Below are positions 11,101 through 21,433 of a stretch of 40,152 nt of DNA, in pieces. Each line of letters starts with the position of its first letter. Positions within the stretch are counted from its first letter, which is position 1. This DNA comes from Bacteroidales bacterium (GTDB lineage: Bacteria; Bacteroidota; Bacteroidia; Bacteroidales; UBA932). The notes beneath the pieces are model-generated. The model ran no database searches. It saw only the letters and a list, made by a program, of their open reading frames with translations, and had not been told where the DNA came from. The stretch covers positions 1-40,152 of the forward strand of contig JAFUFP010000008.1 of NCBI GenBank assembly GCA_017469845.1, in the 5' to 3' direction. Position numbers and translations under genes: made by a program.

Positions 11101-12446
11101 CGGACAACGGTACCGTCGAGGATGTTGTGGTCAGCCGTATGACCGAACTCCGTATCGTTGATGAGACCACCGGTATCACCTTCTCTCAGTACGAAGTTCC
11201 CTACGGATCAGTACTCCACTTCAAGGACGGAGACACCGTCACAAAGGGAGACCTCATCTGCGAATGGGATCCTTACAACGCCATCACGATCGTCGAGACC
11301 GCAGGTATCGTACGCTTTGAGAACATGATCGAAGGTTCCACCTTCCGCGAGGATTACGGAGACGGACTTTCCATGTCACACGACAAGGTCATCATCGAGT
11401 CCAAGGACAAGACCCGCAACCCTACGATCCACATCGTAAACGAGGAAGGCGAGACCATCAAGCAGTACAACCTCCCTGTCGGAGCGCATGTGCTCCCCGC
11501 TGATGGTGATACCGTCAAACTTGGAGACGTCATCATCAAGATACCTCGCGCTATCGGTAAGTCAAGTGATATCACCGGAGGTCTCCCCCGAGTCACCGAA
11601 CTCTTCGAGGCCCGTAACCCTTCAAGCCCCGCAATCATCTCCGAAATCAACGGTGAGGTTCTCATGGGCAAAGTCAAGAGGGGTAACCGTGAAATCACCA
11701 TCAAGAACCGCTCAGGTGTCACCAAGAGCTATCTGGTGCCCCTTACCAAGCAGATTCTTGTACAGGAGAATGACTACGTCAAGGCCGGAACAAGGCTTTC
11801 CGACGGCGGCATCTCCCCTACCGATATCCTCAATGTTCTCGGTCCCGTCAAGGCTCAGGAGTACATCGTGAATGAGGTCCAGGCAGTCTACCGCCTCCAG
11901 GGCGTGAAGATCAACGACAAGCACTTCGAGATCATCGTAAGGCAGATGATGCGCAAGGTCCAGATCCTGAACCCCGGCGACACCGAATTCCTCCCCGAGG
12001 AACTCGTCGACAAGTGGAAGTTCATGGATACCAACGACAACATCTACGGTAAATACTATATCCTCGACAAGGGAGATTCCACCCGTTATCTCAACGGCGG
12101 TATCATCTCCGCAAGGGAGATGCGCAACGAAAACGCATCCCTCGAACGTCAGGGACTCCGAATGATGGCAGTCAGGGAGGCAAGGCCCGCTACCGCGAAC
12201 CAGGTTCTCCAGGGTATCACCAGAGCTGCCCTCAAGACCGACAGCTTCATCTCCGCCGCCTCTTTCCAGGAGACGACAAAGGTCCTCTCCGAGGCTGCGA
12301 TCCGCGCAAGGGTCGACAATCTCGAGGGTCTGAAGGAGAACGTCATCAGCGGTCACCTCATCCCTGCAGGTACAGGTCTGAAGGACTACCAGGACATCGT
12401 TGTAGGAAGCAAGGAAGAGTACGAGAGGGAGATGAACGAACTCTAG
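8199..12446 (+). CDS. rpoC: DNA-directed RNA polymerase subunit beta'
   Basis: RpoC is the beta' subunit carrying the catalytic magnesium. The 1415-residue product has the N-terminal zinc ribbon (Cys68, Cys70, Cys83, Cys86), the active-site NADFDGDQM motif with Asp469, Asp471 and Asp473, and the bridge-helix/trigger-loop region. It also has the second zinc site around [15 protein letters not shown] and the late [13 protein letters not shown] motif. Length fits Bacteroidota. It ends just before the terminator at 12486-12515, closing the polymerase operon. Confidence 0.98.
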   Translation: MPTFNNKDNKVKSNFQKISISLASPEDIIERSCGEVLKPETVNYRTYKPERDGLFCEKIFGPTKDYECYCGKYKRIRYRGIVCDRCGVEVTEKKVRRERMGHITLTVPVAHIWYFKSAPNKISALLGMPAKKLESVIYYEKYVVINPGKSGLEKLDLLSEDEYLDILDKVRGTEDPDDPSTKFIAKMGAEGIYDLLKEINVKELANSLREAMATETAQQRKAELLKRLSIVKWFEESDGINRPEWMIMKVIPVIPPDLRPLVPLDGGRFATSDINDLYRRVIIRNNRLKRLIEIKAPEVILRNEKRMLQEAVDSLFDNSKKSSAVKSESNRALKSLSDSLKGKQGRFRQNLLGKRVDYSARSVIVVGPELNMHECGLPKFMAAELYKPFIIRKLIERGIVKTVKSAKKIVDRKDPVIWDILENVMKGHPVLLNRAPTLHRLGIQAFQPKMIEGKAIQLHPLACTAFNADFDGDQMAVHLPLGNAAIMEAQLLMLGSQNILNPANGTPITVPSQDMVLGLYYITKQRVGAKGENKSFYGPEEVIVALNEKAIDLHALINVRLPKDKNDESKGFEMVPTTAGRIIVNQYVPDEVPYVNEVLGKKALRKIITTVIKSTGVTRTAQFLDDIKNLGYDRAFRAGISFNLGDVLIPEEKKALIDDGYNQVEAIKANYAMGFITNNERYNKVIDLWTSIDNKLTGIVTKQISADQGGFNPVYMMLDSGARGSTQQIKQLCGMRGLMAKPQKSGAAGAEIIENPIISNLKEGMTVLEYFISTHGARKGLADTALKTADAGYLTRRLVDVSHDVIITEEDCGTLRGLIATAIKNKDEVVESLGERILGRTSVHDIFNPLTGELILPAGQEIREKEAALIDTLPIEQIEIRSVLTCESRKGVCAKCYGRNLATSRMVEKGEVVGVIAAQSIGEPGTQLTLRTFHVGGTASSTAADSSIESKYNGKLQFEELRTIQRTTDNGTVEDVVVSRMTELRIVDETTGITFSQYEVPYGSVLHFKDGDTVTKGDLICEWDPYNAITIVETAGIVRFENMIEGSTFREDYGDGLSMSHDKVIIESKDKTRNPTIHIVNEEGETIKQYNLPVGAHVLPADGDTVKLGDVIIKIPRAIGKSSDITGGLPRVTELFEARNPSSPAIISEINGEVLMGKVKRGNREITIKNRSGVTKSYLVPLTKQILVQENDYVKAGTRLSDGGISPTDILNVLGPVKAQEYIVNEVQAVYRLQGVKINDKHFEIIVRQMMRKVQILNPGDTEFLPEELVDKWKFMDTNDNIYGKYYILDKGDSTRYLNGGIISAREMRNENASLERQGLRMMAVREARPATANQVLQGITRAALKTDSFISAASFQETTKVLSEAAIRARVDNLEGLKENVISGHLIPAGTGLKDYQDIVVGSKEEYEREMNEL

Positions 12447-12485
12447 TCCCATCCTGCCTTCCGAAGGCGAGAAAAGAATTGAAGA

Positions 12486-12515
12486 AGGACATCACGAAAA
12501 AGTGGTGTCCTTTTT
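12486..12515 (+). terminator. Intrinsic terminator after rpoC
   Basis: Bases 12486-12495 (AGGACATCAC) pair with 12502-12511 over a GAAAAA loop. The ten-base-pair stem has one T·G pair and is followed by TTTTT. This ends the tuf–rpoC transcription block. The T-rich tail runs straight into the -33 box of the next promoter. Confidence 0.9.
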
Positions 12516-12516
12516 C

Positions 12517-12548
12517 TTTGTCGGGGAAAGGACGAATTAGTATTTTTG
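12517..12548 (+). promoter_or_regulatory. Bacteroidota-type promoter for the peptidase/MBL operon
   Basis: A -33 TTTG (12517-12520) and a -7 TATTTTTG (12541-12548) are separated by exactly 20 bases, matching the TTTG / TAnnTTTG consensus for the primary Bacteroides sigma factor. Transcription should begin near 12555, about 40 bases upstream of the ATG at 12595. Confidence 0.8.
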
Positions 12549-12594
12549 CACTCGTCAATAACGGTTCCAGACGCTCAAACTGTTTTTTTCCTGT

Positions 12595-13884
12595 ATGACG
12601 CTTCAAGAACAAGAAAGGAAATACAATCGTTACATCGGGTACTACACCGTAGTGTTCGCCCCCGTGGAGGACGCTGTCTACCATCTCTCCAAAAAGGACG
12701 GAGCGGAATTCACATTCCCCGAAAATACACCTGCGAATGTGTGGCTGCATTTCGTTGAAAGAGTCAGCCCGTATTTGAGGGAGCGCCTTACGCAGGTGGG
12801 GTTCACCGGGCTTCCCCCGCAAACCGATCCGATCAACGACTATGTCCATTACGACGATATCCTCGGGAAAGTGCTCATAAGACGTAACCCGAGGTGCAAA
12901 CGATTCGTCGCCACTTTGATGGAGGGGAAATTCATCCGTATCAGCATACCCACCAGGTTTTCATTCATAGCCGCGGTCAAAAGCCTTGAAATGAACCGCG
13001 CTTCATTGCTGCAGTCACTGTCCAGGGAAGGATTCAAACCGGATTTCTCCGGATACGAATTCAAAAGACCCGAAACACCGTCTTCCCGAATATCGGAGGG
13101 GATTGTCTCACACGCCAAAGAGAAGCCGAAAAGCGAATACCCCCTTTCCGAAAAAAACGGAAAGAAAATATATACGGATCCGATACTGGGTGAAGTTGAG
13201 GTGAGGGTCAGCCCGGGGACAAAACGGATATCCCTCAGAATAGACCGGGGAAGTGATGTGATACTGACACTTCCTTCCCTTTCCAAACTCGAGGATGGGG
13301 TAAAATTCCTGGAGTCCAAAAGGCCATGGATCGAGAAGACCCGGAGCAGGATATCATCCAAGAGAGTGCTCGTTCCCAAAGAAATCCTTTCCGACAGGAA
13401 CCTTTTCTTTGACACCCTCTTCGAAAACCGCACCCCTCTTCTGGAAAGAGCCGACTATCTTGCCCAAATGCTCGGCACGAAGCCTTCTTCCGTCGAGGTG
13501 GATTTCTACAAATCCAAATGGGGCAAATGCGATATTGGCGGGGCTATCATGCTGAACTTCGCCACGAACCTTCTCCCCGCTTATCTGAGGGATTCGGTGA
13601 TAATTCATGAGATGACCCACCTTACATATATGAACCACGGGGACGGTTTCCACAATCTCATGGAGCGATACCTCCAGAAGTACTTCGCTCTAGAAATCAA
13701 CCGCCTGAGTGAAGAATTCCCCGACAGGAAGGCCCCGGGAGAAATCGAGAGTGAAGAAAAAGTCAAGGATTGGGAACATTACAGGCTCCTGTCGGACCTG
13801 TATCACCGTTCAAAGAAGAGTAGGGCGATCCGCCCCTTCCAGAAAACCATCAATGACGACCTGAAGAAATTTTCAATCGTATAG
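12595..13884 (+). CDS. YgjP-like (DUF45) zinc metallopeptidase with duplicated N-domain
   Basis: The C-terminal part (about residues 194-370) matches the YgjP/DUF45 metallopeptidase family. It has HEMTH at residues 338-342 (His338, Glu339, His342), with the third zinc ligand probably His348 in the MNH motif, and the family KSKWGKCD block upstream. No signal peptide is seen, so it should be cytoplasmic. At 429 residues it is much longer than the usual roughly 230-250. The extra N-terminal half contains a second, diverged copy of the beta-rich N-domain: residues 87-144 align with 194-251 without gaps, and I count about 18 identities in 58. The first copy lacks the catalytic half. Substrate is unknown for the family. 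It is co-transcribed with the downstream MBL-fold gene (14-base gap). Confidence 0.85.
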   Translation: MTLQEQERKYNRYIGYYTVVFAPVEDAVYHLSKKDGAEFTFPENTPANVWLHFVERVSPYLRERLTQVGFTGLPPQTDPINDYVHYDDILGKVLIRRNPRCKRFVATLMEGKFIRISIPTRFSFIAAVKSLEMNRASLLQSLSREGFKPDFSGYEFKRPETPSSRISEGIVSHAKEKPKSEYPLSEKNGKKIYTDPILGEVEVRVSPGTKRISLRIDRGSDVILTLPSLSKLEDGVKFLESKRPWIEKTRSRISSKRVLVPKEILSDRNLFFDTLFENRTPLLERADYLAQMLGTKPSSVEVDFYKSKWGKCDIGGAIMLNFATNLLPAYLRDSVIIHEMTHLTYMNHGDGFHNLMERYLQKYFALEINRLSEEFPDRKAPGEIESEEKVKDWEHYRLLSDLYHRSKKSRAIRPFQKTINDDLKKFSIV

Positions 13885-13898
13885 AAATTCTTTCCACC

Positions 13899-14936
13899 AT
13901 GAACCGAACAATAAGAACTGTCGCCACAGCAATGGCGTCCCTATTCTTTTTCGCCACACTCAGCGCCCAGAACAAATGGAACCTTGAGTATTGGCAGAAT
14001 CCGGATCTGTATACACAGACCCAGAATGAAGTATTCCTTGATCTGATAGGTTCTACCCTGGACAAGTTTCCGCCCATGGTCACCCCTTCACTCGAAAGGA
14101 AATTGGCCCTTTACAACCTGGACGCGGTCCTTCATACCCCTAAGCCCGATACCACGGACGCTCTGAAAAAGTACATGGAAAAAAGGACGGACGCCGTGAT
14201 AGCCGATCTCGAGAAACCCCTTCAGAAAGGTCTGAAGGTCTACAAAATCTACAATGACGGATTCATCGTAAAAAGCAAGACCGCCACTGTCGCTTTCGAC
14301 ATATGCTCAAGAAACGGAAGCCTCATTTCAAATGAACAGATGGAACGACTGGCCAAGAAGTGCGACGTGATGTTCCTCTCACACAACCACGGGGACCATT
14401 CGGACAGGGCAGTGGTATCCGTATTCAACAAACTCGGAATACCCGTATACGCTCCGGAGAATTTCTGGCCGGAGAACGGAGAAATAAACCATATCCGCTA
14501 TACCGAAATCAAGGACCTCACCATAGGAAAGATTGAAGTCAAGGTACTCCCCGGACACCAGGACGACCTCATCAACAACATACACGTGGTGAGATTTCCT
14601 GAAGGGTTCACGGTGGCGCATCTGGGAGACCAGTACAACAAGGCCGACCTCTCTTGGCTCAAGGACATAAACAAGCAGCTACAATTCAGAAAGAACGGCA
14701 GGAAATACCGCAATCTGGACGTTCTCATCATTGATTGCTGGATTCACGATATGGCCGAGCACATAGAAGACTTCGACCCGAACCTCATCGTGACGGGGCA
14801 CGAAAATGAGCTTGGACACACCATCGACCATAGGGAAGCATTCTGGCTCACTTACTACAAAATGGAAGACATCGTGAAACCCAAAGTACCCTATCTCATC
14901 ATGAGCTGGGGAGAATGGTACACATACAATAACTGA
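13899..14936 (+). CDS. Exported metallo-beta-lactamase-fold (UlaG-like) hydrolase
   Basis: The 345-residue product starts with a Sec signal peptide (MNRTIRTVATAMASLFFFATLSAQ), so it is probably periplasmic. The MBL-fold metal motif HxHxDH is present as HNHGDH at residues 162-167, with a later GHQDD, the bridging Asp in AHLGD, and the histidines in the TGHENELGH segment that could supply the last ligand. The layout resembles the UlaG/RomA-like branch, which cleaves lactones or phosphodiesters, rather than true beta-lactamases. The actual substrate cannot be read from sequence. It shares a transcript with the DUF45 peptidase, and no clear terminator follows its stop. Confidence 0.8.
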   Translation: MNRTIRTVATAMASLFFFATLSAQNKWNLEYWQNPDLYTQTQNEVFLDLIGSTLDKFPPMVTPSLERKLALYNLDAVLHTPKPDTTDALKKYMEKRTDAVIADLEKPLQKGLKVYKIYNDGFIVKSKTATVAFDICSRNGSLISNEQMERLAKKCDVMFLSHNHGDHSDRAVVSVFNKLGIPVYAPENFWPENGEINHIRYTEIKDLTIGKIEVKVLPGHQDDLINNIHVVRFPEGFTVAHLGDQYNKADLSWLKDINKQLQFRKNGRKYRNLDVLIIDCWIHDMAEHIEDFDPNLIVTGHENELGHTIDHREAFWLTYYKMEDIVKPKVPYLIMSWGEWYTYNN

Positions 14937-14967
14937 TTTTTTATTAGGCGATTATTGGAGAATAGTG

Positions 14968-14998
14968 TTTGTTTTCTCGGTATTATTGACTAATTTTG
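14968..14998 (+). promoter_or_regulatory. Bacteroidota-type promoter for rpsO
   Basis: A TTTG at 14968-14971 and a TAATTTTG at 14991-14998, 19 bases apart, match the -33/-7 consensus well. The predicted start near 15004 gives a leader of about 90 bases before the rpsO ATG. Confidence 0.8.
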
Positions 14999-15010
14999 CA
15001 CCGCTTTTCG

Positions 15011-15044
15011 CCCCAATAAAAATCAGGAAAAAGTTTTATTGCGG
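15011..15044 (+). other. Leader hairpin upstream of rpsO
   Basis: Bases 15014-15021 (CAATAAAA) pair with 15034-15041 (TTTTATTG). The stem extends by two more pairs across a C/C mismatch, around a 12-base loop ATCAGGAAAAAG. It lies in the predicted rpsO 5' leader. S15 represses its own mRNA through different leader structures in different bacteria, so this is a candidate S15-responsive element; that role is inference. Confidence 0.45.
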
Positions 15045-15095
15045 ACAAAGCCTTGTGTTTCAATAATTTATTAACAGTTCTTAAAATTTTTTGCA

Positions 15096-15371
15096 ATGGC
15101 TGAATATTTGATGCCTGAAAAGAAGCAAGAGATTTTCGCGAAGTACGGGAAGTCCAATACAGACACCGGCTCACCTGAGAGTCAAGTTGCTTTATTCTCC
15201 TACCGTATCGCTCACCTTACCGAGCACGTGAAGCAGAACAAGAAGGACGTTGCTACACGTCGTTCCCTTCTCCGTCTCGTAGGTAAAAGGCGCCAGCTTC
15301 TGGACTACCTCCAGAAGGTTGACATCGAGAGATACAGGGCTATCGTCAAGGAGCTTGGTCTCCGTCGATAG
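15096..15371 (+). CDS. rpsO: 30S ribosomal protein S15
   Basis: S15 is a primary binder of 16S rRNA helices 20-22 and nucleates assembly of the small-subunit platform. The 91-residue product has the family core [41 protein letters not shown] and the [15 protein letters not shown] helix. It has its own promoter and terminator and sits immediately upstream of pnp, an arrangement also found in E. coli. Confidence 0.98.
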   Translation: MAEYLMPEKKQEIFAKYGKSNTDTGSPESQVALFSYRIAHLTEHVKQNKKDVATRRSLLRLVGKRRQLLDYLQKVDIERYRAIVKELGLRR

Positions 15372-15390
15372 AAAAGATAGGAAGACCTTG

Positions 15391-15425
15391 GGGGACTGGT
15401 CCCGGACGGGACTGTCCCCTTTTTT
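15391..15425 (+). terminator. Intrinsic terminator after rpsO
   Basis: An outer stem GGGGAC (15391-15396) with GTCCCC (15414-15419) and an inner stem GTCCC (15399-15403) with GGGAC (15408-15412) are separated by a small internal loop. The hairpin is followed by six Ts at 15420-15425. As no clear promoter follows before pnp, partial read-through is probably what supplies pnp transcription. Confidence 0.88.
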
Positions 15426-15438
15426 CGTGAAATGTAAG

Positions 15439-15494
15439 ATTCCTTCAGAGGAATACCGCATAGACGCCCCTCGGAACCCACTGATGAACGGTAT
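15439..15494 (+). other. Structured leader upstream of pnp
   Basis: A perfect small hairpin ATTCCT/AGGAAT (15439-15444 with 15449-15454, loop TCAG) is followed by an outer pairing ATACCG (15453-15458) with CGGTAT (15489-15494). In E. coli the pnp leader folds into an RNase III-cleaved stem used for PNPase autocontrol. A comparable role here is only a suggestion. Confidence 0.35.
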
Positions 15495-15532
15495 CCGGGG
15501 ATTTTAGAAGAAGAAAAACAGTAAAGAAAGTA

Positions 15533-17935
15533 ATGAACATCATCACCAAGAAAATCGAATTGCCCGACGGTAGGGTAATCGAAATCGAAACCGGCAAACT
15601 CGCCAAGCAGGCAGACGGATCGGCCGTCGTAAAGATGGGTGGCACCATGCTCCTCGCCACCGTAACATGTGCCAAGGAAGTTACAGAAGGCACAGACTTC
15701 CTTCCTCTCCAGGTAGACTACAAGGAGAAGTTCTATTCAGCAGGAAGGTTCCCCGGAGGATTCATGAAAAGGGAAGGCAAAGCTTCCGATTATGAAATTC
15801 TCATCGCAAGGCTCGTGGACAGGGCTCTCCGTCCCCTCTTCCCGGATGATTTCCATCTTGCGGTATTCGTAAACATCTGGCTCATTTCAGCGGAAAAGGA
15901 TATCCAGCCCGATGCTCTCGCAGGACTCGCAGCTTCAGCGGCTCTCGCAGCCAGCGACCTTCCTTTCCTCGGACCCATCTCCGAAGTCAGGGTATGCCGT
16001 ATCGGCGGACAGTTCGTCATCAACCCTTCATTCACCGAAATGGAGAACGCTGACCTCGAACTCATGGTTGCAGCTACCGAGGAGAACATCATGATGGTCG
16101 AGGGTGAAATGAATGAGGTCACCGAGGACGTAATGCTCGAGGCCATCAAGTTCGCCCACGAAGAAATAAAGAAACATTGCCGTGTACAGAAGGAACTCAA
16201 CGAAGAGTGCGGCAAGACCGTCAAGAGAGACTATCCCCACGATGAGGAGGATGAGGATCTCCGCAAGGCCGTTCACGAGTTCTGCTACGACAAGTGCTAT
16301 GCCCTCGCCAAGAGCGCAAAACCCAAACAGGAAAGGACCGAAGGTTTTGAGCAGATTAAGGCTGACTTCCTTGCCACTCTCTCTGAGGAGGATCAGGAGG
16401 CCAAGGCCGCTATGGTAGCCCGCTACTACGCACATGAGGAGAAGGAAGCCATGAGGAACATGATCCTCGACGAAGGCATCCGCCTCGATGGACGTACAAC
16501 AGCACAGGTTCGCCCCATCTGGTGCGAAGTTGACTGCCTCCCTTGCGCACATGGTAGCGCAATCTTCACCCGCGGTGAGACCCAAGCTCTCGCTTCCGTA
16601 ACTCTCGGAACCAAGCTCGACATGAAGGAAATGGACGAGGTCCTCGTTCAGGAGACACAGCAGTTCGTTCTCCACTACAACTTCCCTCCTTTCGCTACCG
16701 GTGAAGCCAAAGCCCAGAGAGGTGTAGGTCGCCGCGAAGTAGGTCACGGAAACCTCGCATGGCGCGCTCTCAAGGCCGTTATGCCCAAGGCTCCCGAATT
16801 CCCCTACGCCGTGAGGGTCGTTTCCGACATTCTCGAATCCAACGGTTCTTCATCCCAGGCTTCCATCTGCGGCGGTTGCCTCGCCCTCATGGACGCTGGA
16901 GTCAAGATATCAAAGCCTGTCGCCGGTGTGGCCATGGGTCTTATCACTGACGCTGAGCACCCCAATGACCGTTACGCCATCCTTACCGATATCCTCGGTG
17001 ATGAGGATCACCTCGGTGACATGGACTTCAAGGTAGCAGGTACCAAGGACGGTATCACCGCTACCCAGATGGACATCAAGGTTGACGGCCTTTCATACGA
17101 GGTTCTCGAGAAGGCTCTCGAGCAGGCACGTCAGGGACGTCTCCACATCATGGGTGAAATGATGAAGACCATCAGCGAGCCCCGTGAGGACTACAAACCT
17201 TTCGTTCCCCGCATCGTCCAGATCCGTATCGCTTCCGATTTCATCGGAGCCGTCATCGGAAAGGGTGGAGAGACCATCCAGAAGATCCAGAAGGAGACCG
17301 GTACCACCATCACCATCACCGAAGAGAACAACGAAGGCGTTGTCGACATCTTCGGAACCGACAAGGACTCCATGGACAAGGCTCTCAAATGGATCAGCGA
17401 CATCTGCGCTGTTCCCGAGGCCGGCGAGACATATCACGGAAAGGTCGTTTCAATCCAGGACTTCGGTGCTTTCATCGAGATTCTCCCCGGAAAGGAGGGA
17501 CTTCTCCATGTCTCAGAAATCGCTTGGAACAAGACCGAGAACGTATCTGACGTACTCGAGGTCGGACAGGAAGTCGACGTCAAGCTCCTTGAAATCGACG
17601 AAAAGACCGGAAAGATGCGTCTTTCCATGAGGGCTCTCACACCCAAGCCCGAAGGATATCAGGAGCCTCAGCCTCGTCCCCGCGGAAACGGCGGAAGGAA
17701 CGGTGGAGACCGTGGAGGCGACCGCAGAAACGGAGGAGACCGTGGCGGAGACCGCAGAAACGGTGGTGACCGTGGCGGAGACCGCAGAAACGGCGGAAAT
17801 GACCGTAGAAATGGTGGAGAACACAGGAACAACGGCGACCACAACAATGGTGGCCAGAGGAGAAGTTTCGCTCCCAAGAACAACTTCACGGCCGATTACA
17901 ATCCCTCAGACGGTAACGACAACGAGATTTTCTAA
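15533..17935 (+). CDS. pnp: Polyribonucleotide nucleotidyltransferase (PNPase) with Gly/Arg-rich tail
   Basis: PNPase degrades RNA 3' to 5' by phosphorolysis and can add tails in reverse. The 800-residue product has two RNase PH-like domains: the first opens with [24 protein letters not shown], and the second, active one runs through [18 protein letters not shown] domain with GKGG in its GxxG loop lies at about residues 560-615, and an S1 domain ([16 protein letters not shown]) at about 632-700. The final 100 residues or so are low-complexity and rich in Gly, Arg, Asn and Asp, including three exact [10 protein letters not shown] units (residues 724-753). The core is normal; the tail is longer and more repetitive than in E. 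coli PNPase. Confidence 0.97.
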   Translation: MNIITKKIELPDGRVIEIETGKLAKQADGSAVVKMGGTMLLATVTCAKEVTEGTDFLPLQVDYKEKFYSAGRFPGGFMKREGKASDYEILIARLVDRALRPLFPDDFHLAVFVNIWLISAEKDIQPDALAGLAASAALAASDLPFLGPISEVRVCRIGGQFVINPSFTEMENADLELMVAATEENIMMVEGEMNEVTEDVMLEAIKFAHEEIKKHCRVQKELNEECGKTVKRDYPHDEEDEDLRKAVHEFCYDKCYALAKSAKPKQERTEGFEQIKADFLATLSEEDQEAKAAMVARYYAHEEKEAMRNMILDEGIRLDGRTTAQVRPIWCEVDCLPCAHGSAIFTRGETQALASVTLGTKLDMKEMDEVLVQETQQFVLHYNFPPFATGEAKAQRGVGRREVGHGNLAWRALKAVMPKAPEFPYAVRVVSDILESNGSSSQASICGGCLALMDAGVKISKPVAGVAMGLITDAEHPNDRYAILTDILGDEDHLGDMDFKVAGTKDGITATQMDIKVDGLSYEVLEKALEQARQGRLHIMGEMMKTISEPREDYKPFVPRIVQIRIASDFIGAVIGKGGETIQKIQKETGTTITITEENNEGVVDIFGTDKDSMDKALKWISDICAVPEAGETYHGKVVSIQDFGAFIEILPGKEGLLHVSEIAWNKTENVSDVLEVGQEVDVKLLEIDEKTGKMRLSMRALTPKPEGYQEPQPRPRGNGGRNGGDRGGDRRNGGDRGGDRRNGGDRGGDRRNGGNDRRNGGEHRNNGDHNNGGQRRSFAPKNNFTADYNPSDGNDNEIF
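17702..17791 (+). repeat. Three tandem 30-bp coding repeats in pnp
   Basis: Three consecutive 30-base units (17702-17731, 17732-17761, 17762-17791) each encode [10 protein letters not shown], with a few synonymous differences. A degenerate continuation ([16 protein letters not shown]) follows. Such repeats can gain or lose units by slippage without breaking the frame. Confidence 0.9.
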
Positions 17936-17962
17936 AATCTGAACCGAAATAAACCTACCATA

Positions 17963-17996
17963 GGGGCGTCCGAAACATTCGGATGCCCCATTTTTT
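17963..17996 (+). terminator. Intrinsic terminator after pnp
   Basis: Bases 17963-17974 (GGGGCGTCCGAA) pair with 17978-17989 through a 12-bp stem with one G·T pair and a three-base ACA loop. A run of six Ts follows at 17991-17996. Confidence 0.92.
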
Positions 17997-18028
17997 GTAT
18001 CCATTTACGGTGAAAAGCAGTACCTTTA
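17994..18028 (+). promoter_or_regulatory. Putative promoter for the GH3 gene
   Basis: A -7-like TACCTTTA is at 18021-18028, with a TTTG at 17994-17997 formed by the end of the pnp terminator T-run. The 23-base spacing is longer than ideal. The ten bases TACCTTTACG recur exactly in front of the next gene (19297-19306). Confidence 0.5.
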
Positions 18029-18049
18029 CGGAATCAAGATGAATTCATC

Positions 18050-19240
18050 ATGAAAAAACTTACCATCCCCTCCCTTAAGCTGATTCCAACATTATTCGCC
18101 ATTATGCTATCAGCCGTATCTTGTTCTGAAAAGTCCGCAAAACCCGAGGACATACTACAGAACATGACAATCCGCGAGAAGGTCGCCCAGACCTTCATGG
18201 TTGAAATCAACGGAAAAGATGACCCCGAAGAGGCCGCATTCGTAAGCGGTCTTGTGAAGGAAGGTCTCGGAGGAATAATCTGGATGGATGCGCCGGTCAA
18301 GGGATTGGTCAAAGAAACGAACCATCTGCAAAGGAAGGCGGATATTCCCCTTCTTGTTTCAGTAGATGCCGAGTGGGGACTTTCCATGAGATGTCCCGAG
18401 TACCCGAAATTTCCCAAGCAACTGTACCTTGGCCAAATCCCCGGGGCCGAAGACCTCGTCCATGACATGGGAAAAGCCATCGGCAAAGAACTCCGTGGCG
18501 CAGGAGTGCATATCAACTTCGCTCCCGTAGTGGACATAAATTCCAACCCTGAAGCGCAAATCATAGGAGAACGGTCATTCGGAAGTGACGAGAAGACCGT
18601 CACCTCATATGCCGAAGCATACATGAAAGGTATGCAGGAGATGGGGATAATCACCTGCGCCAAGCACTTCCCCGGACATGGAGAAGCCGCAGTGGATTCC
18701 CACCTTGGTCTCCCTGTTTTGACCCTTTCCAAAGAAAGGCTTGATTCTCTGGAACTGTCCCCGTACCGTAGGCTGATTTCGGAAGGGGTTGACATGGTGA
18801 TGATCGGCCACCTCGCAGTCCCGTCCCTCGATCCGAGCGGAGTACCCGCATCGATATCAAAACCCATCATCACTTCACTTCTCAAAGAAGAAATGGGTTT
18901 CGACGGAATCGTCATAACTGATGCGCTCCAGATGAAAGGCATAACGACAGACAGGGACAGCGTAGCCGTAGTGCTCGATGCTTTTCTTGCGGGAGCCGAC
19001 ATCCTTCTGATGCCCGAAAACGCCCAAGCATCCATAGATCTGATCACAGCGGAGGTTGAGAAAGGCAATATCCCCGAATCCATTCTCAATGAGAAGGTGA
19101 TGAAGATCCTTTCCCTCAAAAAGAAGGTTGGACTGTTCGGGAAAGGGCGTCCGTACATAACCCGTGGTCTACAACAAGCGGTCACTTCATCGGTAGATAT
19201 GGACAATGAAGTGCTCAAGTCCATAGAATCAAGGCGTTGA
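18050..19240 (+). CDS. Lipoprotein glycoside hydrolase family 3, beta-N-acetylhexosaminidase type
   Basis: GH3 enzymes of this subgroup release N-acetylglucosamine from chitin or peptidoglycan fragments. The 396-residue single-domain protein has a lipoprotein signal with Cys25 (SAVSC), so it is exported and membrane-anchored, unlike cytosolic NagZ of E. coli. The hallmark loop KHFPGHGEAAVDSHLG (from Lys205) carries the His used as acid/base in the NagZ-type branch. The nucleophile is Asp291 in ITDALQM. It has its own putative promoter and the strong pnp terminator upstream. The nearby dipeptide epimerase and transglutaminase-like gene fit a cell-wall turnover role; chitin-derived substrates remain possible. 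Confidence 0.9.
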   Translation: MKKLTIPSLKLIPTLFAIMLSAVSCSEKSAKPEDILQNMTIREKVAQTFMVEINGKDDPEEAAFVSGLVKEGLGGIIWMDAPVKGLVKETNHLQRKADIPLLVSVDAEWGLSMRCPEYPKFPKQLYLGQIPGAEDLVHDMGKAIGKELRGAGVHINFAPVVDINSNPEAQIIGERSFGSDEKTVTSYAEAYMKGMQEMGIITCAKHFPGHGEAAVDSHLGLPVLTLSKERLDSLELSPYRRLISEGVDMVMIGHLAVPSLDPSGVPASISKPIITSLLKEEMGFDGIVITDALQMKGITTDRDSVAVVLDAFLAGADILLMPENAQASIDLITAEVEKGNIPESILNEKVMKILSLKKKVGLFGKGRPYITRGLQQAVTSSVDMDNEVLKSIESRR

Positions 19241-20518
<1,278 letters not shown>

Positions 20519-20676
20519 GAGCCTTCACCAACCCGATGGTACCAACATGTGGATTTCTCCGGCGACATCGCTCGATCACGAAGCATACCGACCATAAGAT
20601 TAAACAAGTTATGGGTTCGGTTTCTGAAAAAGATCCTGATGAAATAGAAATAATAATATGGACATAATTCATTGTT

Positions 20677-21222
20677 ATGAACACGAAAAAAGTAACAGCG
20701 ATTTTTTTATTGATTATGTTTTTCATATGTGCTTCCTGTAAGCATCGCGAAAAGATAATCATTGAGGAAGGACAAAAGGACAGTATTTCCATCAATTCCT
20801 TATCTGGAATTCTTTATTATTGTGATGAAGTCCCCTGGATGTTCACTCTTTTCGGGGCATGGACACCAGATGTATTTCCCACAATAGAAGGAGCTGTTCG
20901 AAAAATACAGCTTCCAGATTCAACCGCTTTTGATTTATATATGAGAGCAGACTCTACACATTTATCGAATGCTATAGACAAAAGCTCATTTGACACGAGG
21001 TATGAAATATTGTTTCAAGATAGTGTTGGCGATCCTCTTGATACCCTGGCCTTTACTGGCGGCGTTGCTGGAACTGCTCTTTTCAAGGGCACCCAATTTA
21101 AAGATAGTTGTTTACTACAAAGAATAATTAATACAATAATGGAAAAAGATTCTATTTGGGCAAAAAATTATAATGACTACTTCTATGATGGAAAGCAACA
21201 GTTCATTAAAAGAACTCGATAG
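20677..21222 (+). CDS. Orphan AT-rich lipoprotein of unknown function
   Basis: I do not recognise this 181-residue protein. It has a clear lipoprotein signal (MNTKKVTAIFLLIMFFICAS, then Cys21) and a mature part with no motif I can name. Its codons are distinctly A/T-rich (many AAT, AAA, ATA, TTT), unlike the C/G-ending codons of the esterase before it and the epimerase after it. It lies next to a decayed transposase. Together these suggest recent acquisition. The ATG at 20677 is supported by the immediate signal peptide. The preceding 158 bases (20519-20676) carry nothing I can assign and show the same shift to AT-rich sequence. Confidence 0.7.
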   Translation: MNTKKVTAIFLLIMFFICASCKHREKIIIEEGQKDSISINSLSGILYYCDEVPWMFTLFGAWTPDVFPTIEGAVRKIQLPDSTAFDLYMRADSTHLSNAIDKSSFDTRYEILFQDSVGDPLDTLAFTGGVAGTALFKGTQFKDSCLLQRIINTIMEKDSIWAKNYNDYFYDGKQQFIKRTR

Positions 21223-21252
21223 TCTAAGGAACGATAAAAACTCAAAACACTA

Positions 21253-21268
21253 ATGGACTAAAGTCCAT
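21253..21268. repeat. Inverted repeat near the transposase remnant
   Basis: ATGGACT (21253-21259) and AGTCCAT (21262-21268) form a perfect 7-bp inverted repeat around AA. AGTCCA recurs at 21275-21280. It may mark the left end of the inserted element or act as the stop of the upstream lipoprotein transcript, though no T-run follows. Confidence 0.4.
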
Positions 21269-21433
21269 AGGTTGAGTCCACTTTAAAAAGTCTTGATACC
21301 GCACGAAGATGATAGACAGGGCGAGTTCGTCCCACTGAAAAAAATTGATGTCTTGGGTAACATTTTTGATGGCAATGCTTTCATAAGTCGTTGAAAATGA
21401 TTATATTTACTCCCGTTATTAAGCCTGATTGAT

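Noticed and set aside
17702..17791. Possible CRISPR-like repeat array
   Set aside because: Units are contiguous with no spacers, stay in frame, and encode the Gly/Arg tail of PNPase.
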